A stretch of DNA of 16,863 bases. It comes from Deltaproteobacteria bacterium. Its GTDB lineage: Bacteria; JAEEML01. The position numbers and the translations under genes were made by a program. This document shows, piece by piece, positions 1-9,666 of this stretch. Each line of letters opens with the position of its first letter. Positions within the stretch are counted from its first letter, which is position 1. The stretch is from NCBI GenBank assembly GCA_016283195.1, contig JAEEML010000118.1, positions 1 through 16,863 of the forward strand, read 5' to 3'. Under the pieces are notes generated by a model. The model worked only from the letters and a program-made list of their open reading frames with translations, did not search any database and had not been told where the DNA came from.

Positions 1-1
1 A

Positions 2-598
2 GCGGAGCTAATAACGACTATTCAGGCGGAGACCGAGCGGGCAGTAAAAGTGATGGGGGAGAGCAAAGGAGTAATAGCCGCAGGGGCAAAACTGGGCAAA
101 GAAGCGCAAGAAGCCTTTGATAAGCTGAGAAAATCTGCAGATAAATCGATAGAGCAGGCCAAAGCATTAGCCAAAGCAACAGCTGAGCAAGCAAGCGATG
201 TGCGGGCAGTAACAGGAGCCATAGAGAGCATCACTGGGACCGTGGGAGAGATAAATAGCTCAGCGCAAAATCAGGCCCAAGGGGCAGCCGCACTCAATAA
301 AGCGGCCGAAAAGATGAATTTGCTTAATCAGCAAGTGGCAAAATCGAGCGAGGAGCAGGCCCGCTCGGCCAAAGATGTATTAAAAGCTATCCAGAATATT
401 TCGGAAATGTCGGCTCTCGTCAATAAACGGCAGGAGAGCCAGATAGCGGCCACCAAAGAGGCGGCCGGCGCTGTTGAATTTGTGGATAAAAATGCCGTTA
501 TGCAAAATAGAGCAGCCGATAAACTGGGCAATATTATTGCCACCATTAATGAGCAGCTAAAAGAACTAACTGTTTTTACAGAGGAATTTAAAATTTAG
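2..598 (+). CDS. Methyl-accepting chemotaxis protein, C-terminal part (5' truncated by window edge; subtype B by its tail)
   Basis: The reading frame is open from base 2 and encodes the descending arm of an MCP signalling hairpin. It starts at AELITTIQ, which aligns just after the tip helix (the A/E-E-LI-TIQ segment) of the complete paralogues downstream. The sensor, membrane segments, HAMP and tip are therefore off-window. Recognisable pieces are the DKLRKSADKS segment, a [16 protein letters not shown] block, and the SSEEQARSA segment with an EE pair that is a candidate methylation site. The protein ends in FTEEFKI, the tail shared by nearly all members of this array. The last 45 residues (VEFVDKNA...NEQLKELTVFTEEFKI) are closest to the gene at 7321, so I assign it to subtype B. 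It would signal to CheA/CheW at the inner membrane. The ligand cannot be inferred. The next gene begins 161 nt downstream. Confidence 0.93.
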   Translation, partial: AELITTIQAETERAVKVMGESKGVIAAGAKLGKEAQEAFDKLRKSADKSIEQAKALAKATAEQASDVRAVTGAIESITGTVGEINSSAQNQAQGAAALNKAAEKMNLLNQQVAKSSEEQARSAKDVLKAIQNISEMSALVNKRQESQIAATKEAAGAVEFVDKNAVMQNRAADKLGNIIATINEQLKELTVFTEEFKI

Positions 599-615
599 CT
601 AGCCTATGCCAAGAG

Positions 616-631
616 CTTTTTTTAAAAAAAG
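616..631 (+). repeat. Perfect 16-nt palindrome, C-T7-A7-G
   Basis: The sequence runs CTTTTTTTAAAAAAAG, a perfect dyad 18 nt after the stop of the first receptor gene. It could be the T-tract of a weak terminator, a bent-DNA or UP-like promoter element, or a simple A/T tract. No GC-rich stem precedes it, so it is not a canonical intrinsic terminator. Confidence 0.4.
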
Positions 632-647
632 GAAACTAAGGAAATAA

Positions 648-695
648 ATGCAAAAATCGCTGTTATCTATTGAACAATTGCTTTGCTACTGTTAG
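648..695 (+). CDS. Possible 15-residue leader peptide ([15 protein letters not shown])
   Basis: An ATG at 648 is preceded by AAGGA (638-642) at 5-nt spacing and opens a 15-codon frame ending in TAG at 693. It lies in the leader of the receptor gene at 760, just before an inverted repeat (706-744). The sequence GTTAG overlaps its stop codon and recurs at the base of the inverted repeat, so ribosome position could in principle affect folding. No homologue is recognised and an ORF this short can occur by chance. This is a weak call. Confidence 0.2.
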   Translation: MQKSLLSIEQLLCYC

Positions 696-705
696 GCTGA
701 CTTTT

Positions 706-744
706 GTTAGATGGGGTGGTTCTCACCCGGGTGCTTACTCTAAC
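706..744 (+). promoter_or_regulatory. Leader inverted repeat with nested palindrome upstream of the first A-type receptor
   Basis: GTTAGA (706-711) pairs with TCTAAC (739-744). Inside, GGGTG (714-718) can pair with CACCC (724-728), and CACCCGGGTG (724-733) is a perfect 10-nt palindrome, so the inner pairings are mutually exclusive. The structure ends 5 nt before the ribosome binding site at 750-753. It could be an operator or a translational/attenuation hairpin. It matches no riboswitch I recognise. Confidence 0.4.
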
Positions 745-749
745 CACAT

Positions 750-753
750 GGAG
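750..753 (+). promoter_or_regulatory. Ribosome binding site (GGAG) deciding the start at 760
   Basis: GGAG lies 6 nt before ATG 760 and fixes that codon as the start rather than the in-frame TTG 670 or ATG 748. The resulting N-terminus also matches the length of the other A-type paralogues. Confidence 0.7.
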
Positions 754-759
754 TTCACC

Positions 760-2841
760 ATGATTAGTGCTTCGCTCGAAGATAAAAACATCACAGTCGA
801 TCCCAAAGAAGCAATTAAATACCGGCTAAGACACACGATAAGTATTTTTTGTGCGGTCGGCGGTTTTTTTATTGCCATAATTGTAATTTTCATGATGACC
901 TATGTCATTAGATCCTATAATTTACAAATATCCACGCAGTATGTGCGTTTTATCGCTCCGGCGGTGGAAAAAGCTCTGCAAAACGGGGCCTCGCCGGAGG
1001 CTCTTAACCAAGAGCTTACAGCCCTTGAAAATCTGGAAACCATTGCCTACGGTGCCCTTATTAATAATAACGGTCATCTTCTTGCCGAATGGCAACGTGC
1101 CAGCAATAATACTGTATTTAACCATAAAAAAGCTGCCGGAATCGATTTAAATGAGGCTACTGTGAAAGACGGTGCCGTTTATATAAAAACGGCGCTGGAT
1201 GCCGGTAAAAAGTATTATATGCTCCTGGGTATTGATTCCTCCACCATAGTTAAAGATTCCTTTTATCGCAGCCGCCACTTCTATTTTCCCTATATTTTAG
1301 GCGTAATCGGTATTTGTCTTTTGGCGCTCTTTTTGGCCCAGACGCACGTTGGTTATCCGCTCCATAATTTGGGTGAAACAGCTTCAAAAATGCTGCTCGC
1401 CGGCGATCTTACTACAGTTTTGCCGGTGGAAGTTAATACCGAAATCGGTCAACTGACAGTGGTTATCAATACTTTGACGCAGAAAATGCGCCATACTCTG
1501 GAGGCCTTAAAGGAGGCCTGTAGTGAATTTGAAGAGGTGGCCGGTGAACTCGCTGATGCCGGCGGTAAAGTTTCAAACGGCTCGCTCGTTATTAAAGAAC
1601 ACACCGATGTTACAGCTAAGAAAATGGAAGAACTTACGAGCTCTTTTATGAATATAACCAATAAATTACAAGAGCTCAACGCCCAGTCGGAGCGCGGCTC
1701 CACTACAGTTTACGAGATGAGCCAGGTCAATCAGGAAATGTTTGACAATGTAAGTGCTATGAGTGCCTCGGTGACCCAGTCGATAGGCGCCATAAAGCAG
1801 ATGACCGAGGCCATTGACGAGACTTCCGGCTATATGGTTCAGCTCAATAATGATATCGGCAGTGTTAATGCCGCTATGGGGCGCCTGGATACCTCCATTG
1901 ATATGGAAGAAAAAAGTGCCAAAGAGTCTATTGCCCTTTCTAAAGAGCTTTCGGTAAATGCCGAAAGCGGGATGCGGGCTCTCGAAGAAACCATCGGCGG
2001 AATAGAACAAATTCAAAAAAGCTCATTTGAAACTGCGAGTGTGGTTGCCGCTCTCGGCAACCATGCTATGGATATCGGCAATATTTTGCATGTGATAGAC
2101 GATGTAACCAAACAAACCAATCTTTTAGCCCTAAATGCCGCTATTATTTCCGCTCAGGCCGGGGAGCACGGGCGCGGTTTTGCTGTTGTGGCCGATGAAA
2201 TCGGGGCTCTGGCCAGCCGCACCAAAGATTCCACCAAAGAAATAGCCGAACTCATTGCCACCATTCAGGACGAATCCAAAGAGGCGGTGGCCGTGATGCA
2301 AGAAAACAATGCCACCATCGAGAGTGGAGTAAACCTCGGAGCTCAGGCCGCGGAGGCTTTTGCTCGCCTCAAAAATACTGCCGATAAATCAACTGCCCAG
2401 GCCGAGAATCTGGCTAAGGCCACGATTGAGCAAGCCAATGATGTGCGGGCGGTGACCGGAGCTGTTAGCGGCATAATTTCCACAGTAGAGGCGATTAATA
2501 CTTCGGCCCATCGGCAGGCCGACGATGCCGCTGCGCTTAATACCGCTTCCGGCAAAATGAATCTCATCAACCAGCAAGTGGCCCGTTCCAGTGAAGAGCA
2601 GGCCCGCTCGGCCAAAGAGGTTTTAAAAGCTATTAAAAACATTGCCGCCACTTCCGGAGAAGTTAATGAACGCCAGGTGGCCCAAATCGAGAGCACCAAG
2701 TTGGCTTCTTCTTCCATTGTCGCTGTTGATAGCCGGGCTAAGGCGCAAAATGAATCTTCAAGGCATCTTGAAAGTACTCTGGCCGATATTAAAGAGCAAA
2801 TTGCCAAGCTTACGGAATATACGGCCCAGTTTAAAATATAA
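760..2841 (+). CDS. Methyl-accepting chemotaxis protein, subtype A (A1), 693 aa
   Basis: This is an inner-membrane chemoreceptor that should relay ligand binding to CheA via CheW. Seen in sequence: a cytoplasmic N-terminus with the A-type motif D.KEA..YR (14-22), TM1 about 26-50, a periplasmic sensor about 51-173 containing G-H-L-L-A-E-W (W111), TM2 about 174-195, and HAMP about 196-248 with its proline (P200) and TEIGQL. A coiled-coil hairpin follows, with its tip around E469 in the motif [16 protein letters not shown]. An EE pair on the N-terminal arm (MEEKSAKES) and another on the C-terminal arm (SSEEQARSA) are candidate methylation sites. The C-terminus is TAQFKI, with no CheR-tethering NWETF-type pentapeptide. 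The sensor looks like a small single-Cache/PDC fold, which is inference. The B-type gene follows after 69 nt, so the two are probably cotranscribed. The ligand is unknown. Confidence 0.95.
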   Translation: MISASLEDKNITVDPKEAIKYRLRHTISIFCAVGGFFIAIIVIFMMTYVIRSYNLQISTQYVRFIAPAVEKALQNGASPEALNQELTALENLETIAYGALINNNGHLLAEWQRASNNTVFNHKKAAGIDLNEATVKDGAVYIKTALDAGKKYYMLLGIDSSTIVKDSFYRSRHFYFPYILGVIGICLLALFLAQTHVGYPLHNLGETASKMLLAGDLTTVLPVEVNTEIGQLTVVINTLTQKMRHTLEALKEACSEFEEVAGELADAGGKVSNGSLVIKEHTDVTAKKMEELTSSFMNITNKLQELNAQSERGSTTVYEMSQVNQEMFDNVSAMSASVTQSIGAIKQMTEAIDETSGYMVQLNNDIGSVNAAMGRLDTSIDMEEKSAKESIALSKELSVNAESGMRALEETIGGIEQIQKSSFETASVVAALGNHAMDIGNILHVIDDVTKQTNLLALNAAIISAQAGEHGRGFAVVADEIGALASRTKDSTKEIAELIATIQDESKEAVAVMQENNATIESGVNLGAQAAEAFARLKNTADKSTAQAENLAKATIEQANDVRAVTGAVSGIISTVEAINTSAHRQADDAAALNTASGKMNLINQQVARSSEEQARSAKEVLKAIKNIAATSGEVNERQVAQIESTKLASSSIVAVDSRAKAQNESSRHLESTLADIKEQIAKLTEYTAQFKI

Positions 2842-2910
2842 CCTGGTGTGAAATGAGTTACCGCGTGAAAATCATTTTAACAAAACAAGAGGTTTTTTAG
2901 AGGAGTCAAT

Positions 2911-4989
2911 ATGAAAAACGGCCCCAATAATGCCATAGACCCCATAAAGAATCTAAACCCGCTGAAATTGGTTTTTGCTACCAGAATCGGTTCGGTGGGC
3001 ATTATTGCTGTTGTCGGCGTTTTGCTCTTTATCCTGGCCGATATAGTCCATGTTAGCCTCTCTTTTCAGGCTATTTCCACCAAAAGCCTGGCTCTGCTTA
3101 TAACGCCGACTTTGGAAAAAGCGATTGATACCCAGGATGCCCAGTCGGACAAAGTGGATATTGCTGCTGTTTTGGCCAAATTTTCGGAGCTTGATTTTGT
3201 CTCCTATGTCGATTTTATTGATGCCAGCGGCAAAAGTGTGGCCTCCTGGACGCGTGACAAAGGCGATAATTCCTTCAGCTATCGCCATGCCCGTCATGTG
3301 CTTAGCGGTGATTATGACTTTACCAGCCACGGTATGTATAGCAAATTTCAAATAAAAGATCATAAATTGATTGTCGGCACTTCCATTGCCGAGCGCCTCT
3401 GGGAAAATCTGGCGCGTTTTAGCGGAATTTATTTTCTTATAACTATTATTGTGGCCACTTTGGTGTGTCTCCTCTTTGTGGTTTTTAATAAACGTATTTT
3501 AACCCCGCTTATTAACTTAAATCGCAATGCCAATAAAATTTTAGCTGATAACGATCTTACAACGCCGCTGCCGATTGAGGCCCAAAGCCAAATCGGGCAG
3601 ATTACCAAGTGCATAAATTTAATAATTGCCCGCCTAAGAAACATGCTCCTTGATTTGCGTGAAACTTGTAATAAATTTGCCGATATAACTGCTTCTCTCC
3701 AAGCGGCCGGCAGCGATATCACCGCTAACGCCACAGCTATTCGCACGGATATTACAACCACCAAAGAGACGATGAATGAGCTCAATAATTCTTTTGGTTC
3801 TGTGGCCGCAAAATTGCAAGAATTAAATGCCCAGAGCGAGCGCGGTTCCACCACCGTTTACCAAATGGGGCAAGTTAACCAGGAAGTTTTTGAAAATGTC
3901 ACCTCCATGAGCGCCTCCGTCAGCCAGTCTATTGCGGCTATTGCGCAAATGTCGGAAGCTATTCAGGAAACAGCGACTCATGTGGCTCAGCTAAATAGTG
4001 ATATCGGTAGTGTTGATGTGGCTATGCAGCGCCTTAGTTCTTCCATTACCATGGAGGAAAATAGCTCCAAAGATTCACTGATTCTGGCTAAGGAACTGGC
4101 TGTAAATGCCGATGCCGGTATGCAGGCTTTAAAGAAAACTATTGACGGCATTGCGCTGATGCAAAAGAGCTCCGATGACACAGCCGCCGTTATCAGAACC
4201 CTCGGTAATCATGCCATGGATATTGGCAATATTTTGCATGTTATTGATGATGTTACCAAGCAAACCGGGCTCCTGGCCCTAAATGCCGCCATTATTTCCG
4301 CGCAAGCCGGGGAGCATGGGCGCGGTTTTGCCGTGGTGGCCGATGAGATAGGCGCTCTCGCTACGCGCACCAAAGAGTCCACCAAAGAGATAGCCGAGCT
4401 CATTATGACCATCCAGAATGAATCGAAAAAAGCTGTGGCTGTTATGGAAGAAAACATCACCACTATCGAGCATGGCGCCAAACTCGGCGCCGAGGCTGAG
4501 GCTGCTTTTAACAAGCTTAAAGCATCGGCCGATAAATCCACCAAACAAGCCGAGAATCTGGCTAGTGCCACTAATGAGCAGGCCAGTGATGTAGAGGCGG
4601 TAAATCAGGCTATAAGCGGCATTACCGGCACGCTGGAAGCCATTAACGCAGCGGCCAAGCGGCAAGCCGAGGAGGCGGAAGCAATGAATAGCGCCGCCGG
4701 CAAAATGAACCTTTTGAATCAGCAAGTGGCCCGTTCCAGCGAAGAACAGGCCCGCTCGGCCAAAGATGTATTAAAAGCTATCCAAAATATCTCCGGCATG
4801 TCCGCGGCGGTGAGCGAGAGCCAGAATATGCAAATAGAGAGCACCGGGGAAGTTGTTTTAGCCGTTGATTCCGTTGACAAAAACGCCGCTATGCAAGGAC
4901 AGGCCGCCGGGCGCCTGGTGGCCATTATCGAAGCCATAAATAAACAGCTAAAACGCCTTTCGGAATTTACGACCGAATTTAAGATTTGA
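2911..4989 (+). CDS. Methyl-accepting chemotaxis protein, subtype B (B1), 692 aa
   Basis: Second receptor of the first A-B pair. The ATG has AGGAG at 2901-2905 with 5-nt spacing. The N-terminus carries the B-type signature [11 protein letters not shown] (20-30) leading into TM1 (about 27-50). The periplasmic sensor is about 51-171 and contains [15 protein letters not shown] (W113). TM2 is about 172-192. HAMP is about 193-250, with P199 and SQIGQ where most paralogues have E-x-G-Q. The hairpin tip is around E468 and reads [19 protein letters not shown], with a glycine replacing the usual asparagine of QTN. Candidate methylation pairs are in MEENSSKDS and SSEEQARSA. The C-terminus is FTTEFKI. 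It shares a 38-nt perfect DNA match (4747-4784) with the truncated first gene (356-393). The role is chemotactic signal transduction; the ligand is unknown. Confidence 0.95.
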   Translation: MKNGPNNAIDPIKNLNPLKLVFATRIGSVGIIAVVGVLLFILADIVHVSLSFQAISTKSLALLITPTLEKAIDTQDAQSDKVDIAAVLAKFSELDFVSYVDFIDASGKSVASWTRDKGDNSFSYRHARHVLSGDYDFTSHGMYSKFQIKDHKLIVGTSIAERLWENLARFSGIYFLITIIVATLVCLLFVVFNKRILTPLINLNRNANKILADNDLTTPLPIEAQSQIGQITKCINLIIARLRNMLLDLRETCNKFADITASLQAAGSDITANATAIRTDITTTKETMNELNNSFGSVAAKLQELNAQSERGSTTVYQMGQVNQEVFENVTSMSASVSQSIAAIAQMSEAIQETATHVAQLNSDIGSVDVAMQRLSSSITMEENSSKDSLILAKELAVNADAGMQALKKTIDGIALMQKSSDDTAAVIRTLGNHAMDIGNILHVIDDVTKQTGLLALNAAIISAQAGEHGRGFAVVADEIGALATRTKESTKEIAELIMTIQNESKKAVAVMEENITTIEHGAKLGAEAEAAFNKLKASADKSTKQAENLASATNEQASDVEAVNQAISGITGTLEAINAAAKRQAEEAEAMNSAAGKMNLLNQQVARSSEEQARSAKDVLKAIQNISGMSAAVSESQNMQIESTGEVVLAVDSVDKNAAMQGQAAGRLVAIIEAINKQLKRLSEFTTEFKI

Positions 4990-5181
4990 TGTCCTAATTA
5001 AGAAAAATATAATAATTAAAGTATCACCAAAAATAATTAGCTAAACCTACTTTTAACCTACCGTTTTTTTTAATAAAAACAAGAAGAAAATATTGACTTG
5101 CTTCTATAGTTGCTTCACTGTGGAAGGGTGTTTTTGTTTTTTTGAAAAGTTGCTTGTTTTGTTACACCAAGGAGATGATCG
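4990..5181 (+). promoter_or_regulatory. AT-rich leader between pair 1 and pair 2; repeated TTGCTT boxes
   Basis: This 192-nt gap has no supported ORF. It contains an eight-T run (from about 5064), TTGACT (5093-5098) and TATAGT (5105-5110). These last two are too close together to be one promoter, so no complete promoter can be called. TTGCTTC occurs at 5098-5104 and again at 5110-5116 (12-bp period), and AGTTGCTT at 5108-5115 recurs at 5148-5155. These could be binding sites for a regulator. The region ends in a strong AAGGAG (5169-5174) 7 nt before ATG 5182. Confidence 0.35.
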
Positions 5182-7260
5182 ATGTCGGTAGGAGACAAAA
5201 TAGATATTTCCGTCGATGCTAAACAAACAATTCACTTTCGCGTGGCGAGAGCTATGGTTATTTGCAGTATAGCCATAATCTGCCTCCTGGTGCTGGTAGC
5301 CGTTATGGCTCTTGGCACTTCTTCTTCCTATCTAACCAAAGACATAGCCGATAATTATGTGGCTCATATCGGGCCAGCTATGCGCGCGGCGCTGGATAGC
5401 AAGAGCTCTCAGGAAGAGCTTAGGCAAAAATTAAGCGCTCTTGAGCATTTGGATTTGCTGGCGCACGGCGTTTTGCTGGATGAGCAAAATAAGCCGCTGG
5501 CGGAATGGCACCGCGATGGCGATGAAGCCGCTTTTGATGGCAAAATAGCCAAAAAAATCGCTGCCGGTGAATTCAAGAGCTCAGGCACAATTCTTTATAT
5601 AAAAAGCTATATTGATAATAAAAAAGATTATTCCGTGATGGTGGGCCTGGATGCAGTGGGGCTCTTTACCGAGCAAATTACCAGATTCGGCCTCTTTTAT
5701 TTTGTGGGAGCTATCGGTTTTGTCCTCTTTTGCTATTTAGCTTTTTATCTGGCCGATTTTCATCTCATAAAGCCGCTTACCCATGTTGGCGAGCATGCCT
5801 CCAAAATGCTTGATAAAAGTGATTTGACCTATGTCTTGCCCTTTGAATCCGATACCGAAATCGGCCAATGTACCATTGTTATAAATACTATAAACGACAA
5901 AATGCGCACCTTGCTCCTCTCTTTTCGCGATGTTTGCGAGGAGTTTGAAAAAGTGGTGAAAAGCCTTGAAGAGCAGGGGGGCAATGTTTCCGCCGATTCG
6001 CAAACAATGAAGAAAAATATTGATAATACCAAGGGCAAAATGGAGGAACTCACCACCTCTTTTATGGCAGTTAACGAGGAGCTTTCAAAGCTTACAGCCC
6101 AGAGCGAGCGCGGTTCCACTACTGTTTATGAAATGGGCCAAGTCAACCAGGAAATGTTTGAAAATGTTACCGCCATGAGCTCTTCGGTTATGCAATCTAT
6201 CGAAGCTATTAAACAAATGGGCGCCGCTATAGAGCAAACTGGCAGCTATGTGGGCCAGCTAAATGATGATATCGGTAGTGTTAATGCTTCTATGCAGCGC
6301 CTGGATTCTTCAATCGCTCTGGAAGAAAAGAGCGCTTTTGATTCTATAAATCTCTCCAAAGAATTGGCCCAAAATGCCGATAACGGCATGACAGCTCTTA
6401 AGCAAACCATTGAAGGTATTGAGCAAATTCAAAATAATTCCGGGGAGATTGCTAAAGTGATTGCCACTCTCGGTGACCACGCTATGGATATTGGCAATAT
6501 TTTGCATGTGATAGACGATGTGACCAAACAAACCAATCTTTTAGCCCTAAATGCCGCTATTATTTCGGCTCAGGCCGGGGAGCACGGGCGCGGTTTTGCC
6601 GTCGTGGCCGATGAAATCGGGGCCCTGGCCAGCCGCACCAAAGATTCCACCAAAGAGATTGCCGAGCTCATTGATACCATCCAAAATGAGGCCAAAATGG
6701 CGGTTGCCGTTATGGAAGAGAGCAATTCCACTATTGAACGCGGGGCCAAACTCGGCGCCGAGGCTGCCAGAGCTTTTGATAAATTAAAAGAATCGGCCGA
6801 CAAGTCCACAGCTCAAGCCAAGATATTGGCCGAGGCCACAGCCGAGCAATCCACTGATGTGAAAAATGTTACCCAGGCGATTGCTAGTATCACCGGCACG
6901 GTGGAGGCGATAAATCACTCCGCCAGGCGCCAGGCCGATGAGGCGGCAGCACTCAATCAGGCAGCTAATAAAATGAATATGTTAAATCAGCAGGTTGCGC
7001 GTTCCAGCGAGGAACAGGCCCGCTCGGCTAAAGAAGTTTTAAGAGTCATTCAGAATATTTCCAAAATGGCCGAAGCGGTGAACGGGCGTCAAATTGCCCA
7101 AACGGAGGGGACAAAGCTCGCCGTTTCCACCATTAGCGCAGTAGGTAACTGCGCCAATTTGCAAGATGAATCAACCGGGAGACTTACGCGGGCAATTGAC
7201 GAAATCAGCCATCATATCGGTAAATTGCAAAGCTATACCAAGGAGTTCAAAATATCATGA
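5182..7260 (+). CDS. Methyl-accepting chemotaxis protein, subtype A (A2), 692 aa
   Basis: First receptor of the second pair. The start is set by AAGGAG 7 nt upstream. Layout: A-type N-terminus [14 protein letters not shown] (11-24), TM1 about 24-44, periplasmic sensor about 45-170 with PLAEW (W109), TM2 about 171-191, and HAMP about 192-246 with P198 and TEIGQC. The hairpin runs from about 247 to the C-terminus with its tip at E467 ([16 protein letters not shown]). Each arm is therefore about 220 residues, far longer than the roughly 120 of E. coli Tsr. EE pairs lie at 381-382 (LEEKSAF, 86 residues before the tip, where methylation sites sit in known MCPs) and at 610-611 (SSEEQARSA). It ends YTKEFKIS, one residue longer than the paralogues' usual terminal FKI. 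The B-type partner follows 60 nt later. Confidence 0.95.
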   Translation: MSVGDKIDISVDAKQTIHFRVARAMVICSIAIICLLVLVAVMALGTSSSYLTKDIADNYVAHIGPAMRAALDSKSSQEELRQKLSALEHLDLLAHGVLLDEQNKPLAEWHRDGDEAAFDGKIAKKIAAGEFKSSGTILYIKSYIDNKKDYSVMVGLDAVGLFTEQITRFGLFYFVGAIGFVLFCYLAFYLADFHLIKPLTHVGEHASKMLDKSDLTYVLPFESDTEIGQCTIVINTINDKMRTLLLSFRDVCEEFEKVVKSLEEQGGNVSADSQTMKKNIDNTKGKMEELTTSFMAVNEELSKLTAQSERGSTTVYEMGQVNQEMFENVTAMSSSVMQSIEAIKQMGAAIEQTGSYVGQLNDDIGSVNASMQRLDSSIALEEKSAFDSINLSKELAQNADNGMTALKQTIEGIEQIQNNSGEIAKVIATLGDHAMDIGNILHVIDDVTKQTNLLALNAAIISAQAGEHGRGFAVVADEIGALASRTKDSTKEIAELIDTIQNEAKMAVAVMEESNSTIERGAKLGAEAARAFDKLKESADKSTAQAKILAEATAEQSTDVKNVTQAIASITGTVEAINHSARRQADEAAALNQAANKMNMLNQQVARSSEEQARSAKEVLRVIQNISKMAEAVNGRQIAQTEGTKLAVSTISAVGNCANLQDESTGRLTRAIDEISHHIGKLQSYTKEFKIS

Positions 7261-7266
7261 TAATAT

Positions 7267-7287
7267 ATAATTATCGCGCGTAATTAT
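7267..7287 (+). repeat. Inverted repeat ATAATTA-tcgcgcg-TAATTAT between A2 and B2
   Basis: Seven-base perfect arms flank a 7-nt CG-rich spacer, followed by an overlapping perfect palindrome ATGGTACCAT (7286-7295). It sits 7 nt after the A2 stop and 23 nt before the B2 ribosome binding site. The AT-only stem is weak as RNA. It may be a protein-binding dyad or an mRNA processing element that modulates expression of B relative to A. Confidence 0.35.
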
Positions 7288-7320
7288 GGTACCATGAACT
7301 GAATTTTTTGGGAGAAAGTT

Positions 7321-9414
7321 ATGCCAAAGGAAAAGCTTAATAATAGAGTGCACGAATTTAAAAGCAAAATCAGGCAAAATAAATTAACGCTGCTCTATCT
7401 CTTTTCTACGCGCATCGGCGGTGTCGGTTGCGCCGGTGTGGCGGCCTTAAGTCTCTTTATTTTTGTGAGTATGAGTTATGGCACGTTAGAGTATTATAAC
7501 GCCCTCTCGGAGGCTTGGGTAAATTATGAGCGCCCGCTTATTAGTGCCATTTTAAATGATGGAAGTACGGAAATTACTTTGGAAGAAGAGCTTTCAAAGC
7601 TAGCGCAGTTGCAACATGTCAATTATATTGCACTTTTGGATGGTAATGGCAGTTTGCAATATAAATGGCAGCGTGATGACCAAGATAACACCTTTAATTA
7701 TCGCTATGCGCGCACTCTTAAAGATAGCCAAACAACTCTTAACTTTCATGGTTCTTATGGCAAATATCAAATAGATAAAAGTCATCACCTAATTTTGGGC
7801 AGCAGTGTTAAAACAATCATGGGTACGCTGGTCAAAGGCTCCACTTTTTTAACAATGTTTTTCATGCTGGCTATTGTTATTACTTTAATAGCTCTCCTCT
7901 ATTACTTCTTTAATGTGCGCATTATTGCGCCTTTGGTGCGGGTTACAGAACATGCTCTTGATATAGTCGAAAAGAGCGATTTGACGCTCTCGATTCCCAT
8001 AGAGACCAAGAGCGAAGTCAGCCAAGTGGCTAAAGTGATAAATATTGTTACCGGCAAGTTACGCAATATTTTGTGCGATTTACGCGATACTTGTCATAGA
8101 TTTGCGAGTATTGCCGAGGAGCTCGGGCAGGCCGGCGGAGATATCACCGCTAATTCCAAAACTATCCGCGGCGATATTCAGGTGGCCCAAAAAACTATTG
8201 GCGATTTAAATACCTCATTTAATGATGTGGCTCTTAAATTACAAGAACTTAGCTCCCAAAGCGAGCGCGGATCCACCACCGTTTACCAAATGGGCCAAGT
8301 TAATCAGGAAGTTTTTGATAATGTTACAGCTATGAGCGCCTCGGTGACCCAATCGGTGGCAGCCATTAAGCAAATGACCGAAGCCATAGATGAAACAGCC
8401 GGCCATGTGGTGGAGCTAAATTCGGATATTACCAGCGTCAATGCCTCTATAGAGCGCCTTGATTCCTCCATTTCTTTGGAAGAAAAGAGCGCCGGTGATT
8501 CCATTTCCATAGCTAAAGAGCTCTCGGAAAATGCCGATAACGGCCTTCTGGCTCTTAAACAAACCATTGAAGGTATTGAACAAATTCAAAAGAGCTCGGC
8601 TGAGACAGCCAAAGTTATTGCCTCTCTTGGCGAGCACGCTATGAATATTGGCAATATTTTGCATGTGATAGATGATGTGACCAAGCAAACAAACCTCCTG
8701 GCCCTAAATGCCGCCATTATTTCCGCTCAGGCCGGTGAGCACGGGCGCGGCTTTGCCGTTGTAGCCGATGAAATCGGGGCTCTGGCCAGCCGCACCAAAG
8801 ATTCCACCAAAGAAATTGCTGAGCTAATTAGCACTATTCAAACCGAAGCTCAAAGAGCCGTAAATGTTATGCGGGCCGGAGAAAATACTATTGCGAGCGG
8901 CGCAAAACTTGGGGCAGAGGCAGCTAAAGCCTTTGATAAACTTAAAGAATCTGCCGATAAATCCATCATCCAGGCCAAGGCTCTGGCTCAGGCTACCATG
9001 GAGCAAGCAGCTGATGTGCGCGCTGTTACCGGTGCTGTGGAGAGCATAACCGGCACCGTGGAAGAGATAAATAAATCTTCACATCGCCAGGCCGAAGAGG
9101 CGGCAGCGCTGAATCAGGCGGCGAGCAAGATGAACCTCCTAAATCAGCAGGTGGCTCGTTCCAGTGAAGAACAAGCGCGTTCTGCTAAAGAAGTTTTGCA
9201 AGTTATCCGGAATATTTCCGAGATGACCTCTATGGTAAACGAGCGCCAGGTGGCGCAAATTCAAAGTGCCAAGGAGGCGAGTAACGCTGTTGATTTTGTT
9301 GATAAAAATGCTATTTCGCAGAGCAAGGCTGCCGATAAACTCAATAATATCATTCTGACTATCGATGAGCAGCTCAAAGAGCTTAATGTCTTTACCGAAG
9401 AGTTTAATATCTAA
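7321..9414 (+). CDS. Methyl-accepting chemotaxis protein, subtype B (B2), 697 aa
   Basis: Second receptor of the second pair. GGGAG at 7310-7314 is 6 nt before the ATG. The B-type N-terminus is basic and longer than in the other receptors, with [10 protein letters not shown] (27-36) entering TM1 (about 33-53). The periplasmic sensor is about 54-175, with [15 protein letters not shown] (W116). TM2 is about 176-197, and HAMP about 198-255 with P204 and SEVSQV (serine in place of the usual glycine of E-x-G-Q). The tip is at E473 ([18 protein letters not shown]). Candidate methylation pairs are LEEKSAGDS and SSEEQARSA. The C-terminus is FTEEFNI, with N in place of the K seen elsewhere. A 53-nt stretch (8764-8816) is identical to A1 at 2191-2243, although the two belong to different subtypes. 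Its C-terminal third is most like the truncated first gene. Confidence 0.95.
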   Translation: MPKEKLNNRVHEFKSKIRQNKLTLLYLFSTRIGGVGCAGVAALSLFIFVSMSYGTLEYYNALSEAWVNYERPLISAILNDGSTEITLEEELSKLAQLQHVNYIALLDGNGSLQYKWQRDDQDNTFNYRYARTLKDSQTTLNFHGSYGKYQIDKSHHLILGSSVKTIMGTLVKGSTFLTMFFMLAIVITLIALLYYFFNVRIIAPLVRVTEHALDIVEKSDLTLSIPIETKSEVSQVAKVINIVTGKLRNILCDLRDTCHRFASIAEELGQAGGDITANSKTIRGDIQVAQKTIGDLNTSFNDVALKLQELSSQSERGSTTVYQMGQVNQEVFDNVTAMSASVTQSVAAIKQMTEAIDETAGHVVELNSDITSVNASIERLDSSISLEEKSAGDSISIAKELSENADNGLLALKQTIEGIEQIQKSSAETAKVIASLGEHAMNIGNILHVIDDVTKQTNLLALNAAIISAQAGEHGRGFAVVADEIGALASRTKDSTKEIAELISTIQTEAQRAVNVMRAGENTIASGAKLGAEAAKAFDKLKESADKSIIQAKALAQATMEQAADVRAVTGAVESITGTVEEINKSSHRQAEEAAALNQAASKMNLLNQQVARSSEEQARSAKEVLQVIRNISEMTSMVNERQVAQIQSAKEASNAVDFVDKNAISQSKAADKLNNIILTIDEQLKELNVFTEEFNI

Positions 9415-9418
9415 TTTC

Positions 9419-9437
9419 GGCCGTCTTTGGCGGCTTT
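9419..9437 (+). terminator. Possible weak intrinsic terminator after pair 2
   Basis: GGCCGTC (9419-9425) can pair with GGCGGCT (9429-9435) across a TTT loop. This gives seven base pairs, two of them G-U, followed by TTTCAT. It starts 4 nt after the B2 stop. The short U-tract makes it weak, but its position fits an end to the A2-B2 transcript. Confidence 0.35.
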
Positions 9438-9582
9438 CATCAGCTATCCTTTATAATAATCTGATTATGTAAATAATTTTAGAATATTAGCTCTTTTAGC
9501 AAAATTGTTTAAATAATTAGCACATTTTGTAAAAGTTAATTATTTGATAAAATAGGCTAAATATGATAGCTAGCCAAAATGA

Positions 9583-9604
9583 TTTTGGGCGTAAAAGCCC
9601 AAAA
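9583..9604 (+). repeat. Hairpin, 8-bp perfect stem with 6-nt loop, in the leader of A3
   Basis: TTTTGGGC pairs with GCCCAAAA around GTAAAA. On the plus strand it is not followed by a U-tract, so it is not a plus-strand terminator. Read on the minus strand the flanks are the same A/T pattern. It lies 62 nt before the preferred start at 9667 and 14 nt before the alternative ATG 9619, where it could affect translation or act as a dyad operator. Confidence 0.5.
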
Positions 9605-9666
9605 GCCACGCTCTGATAATGCCGGCTATAGTTGCCGGTGAGCAAAAGTCCGGAGTTTTTAGCTTA

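Larger units (their letters stand above)
9415..9666 (+). promoter_or_regulatory. AT-rich leader between pair 2 and pair 3
   Basis: This is the longest gap within the array. It holds the hairpin at 9419-9435, then very AT-rich DNA, an inverted repeat GGCTA (9555-9559)/TAGCC (9571-9575), and the strong hairpin at 9583-9604. TATGAT (9562-9567) is a fair -10 box but has no good -35 at the right distance. AAATAATTAGC (9511-9521) also occurs in the 4990-5181 leader. A promoter for pair 3 is expected here but cannot be pinned down. Confidence 0.35.

Noticed and set aside
670-759. N-terminal extension of the A1 receptor from TTG 670 (30 residues longer)
   Set aside because: The start at ATG 760 has GGAG at 6 nt and matches the N-terminal length of the other A-type receptors. 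The extension covers the leader inverted repeat and has no family similarity.
2851-2877. Hairpin AAATGA/TCATTT between A1 and B1
   Set aside because: A 6-bp AT-rich stem with a 15-nt loop is too weak to be called as a terminator or regulatory structure.
5093-5121. Sigma-70 promoter with TTGACT at 5093 upstream of A2
   Set aside because: At 17-nt spacing the -10 position reads CACTGT, a poor match, and the better TATAGT lies only 6 nt away from the -35. Not supportable as one promoter.
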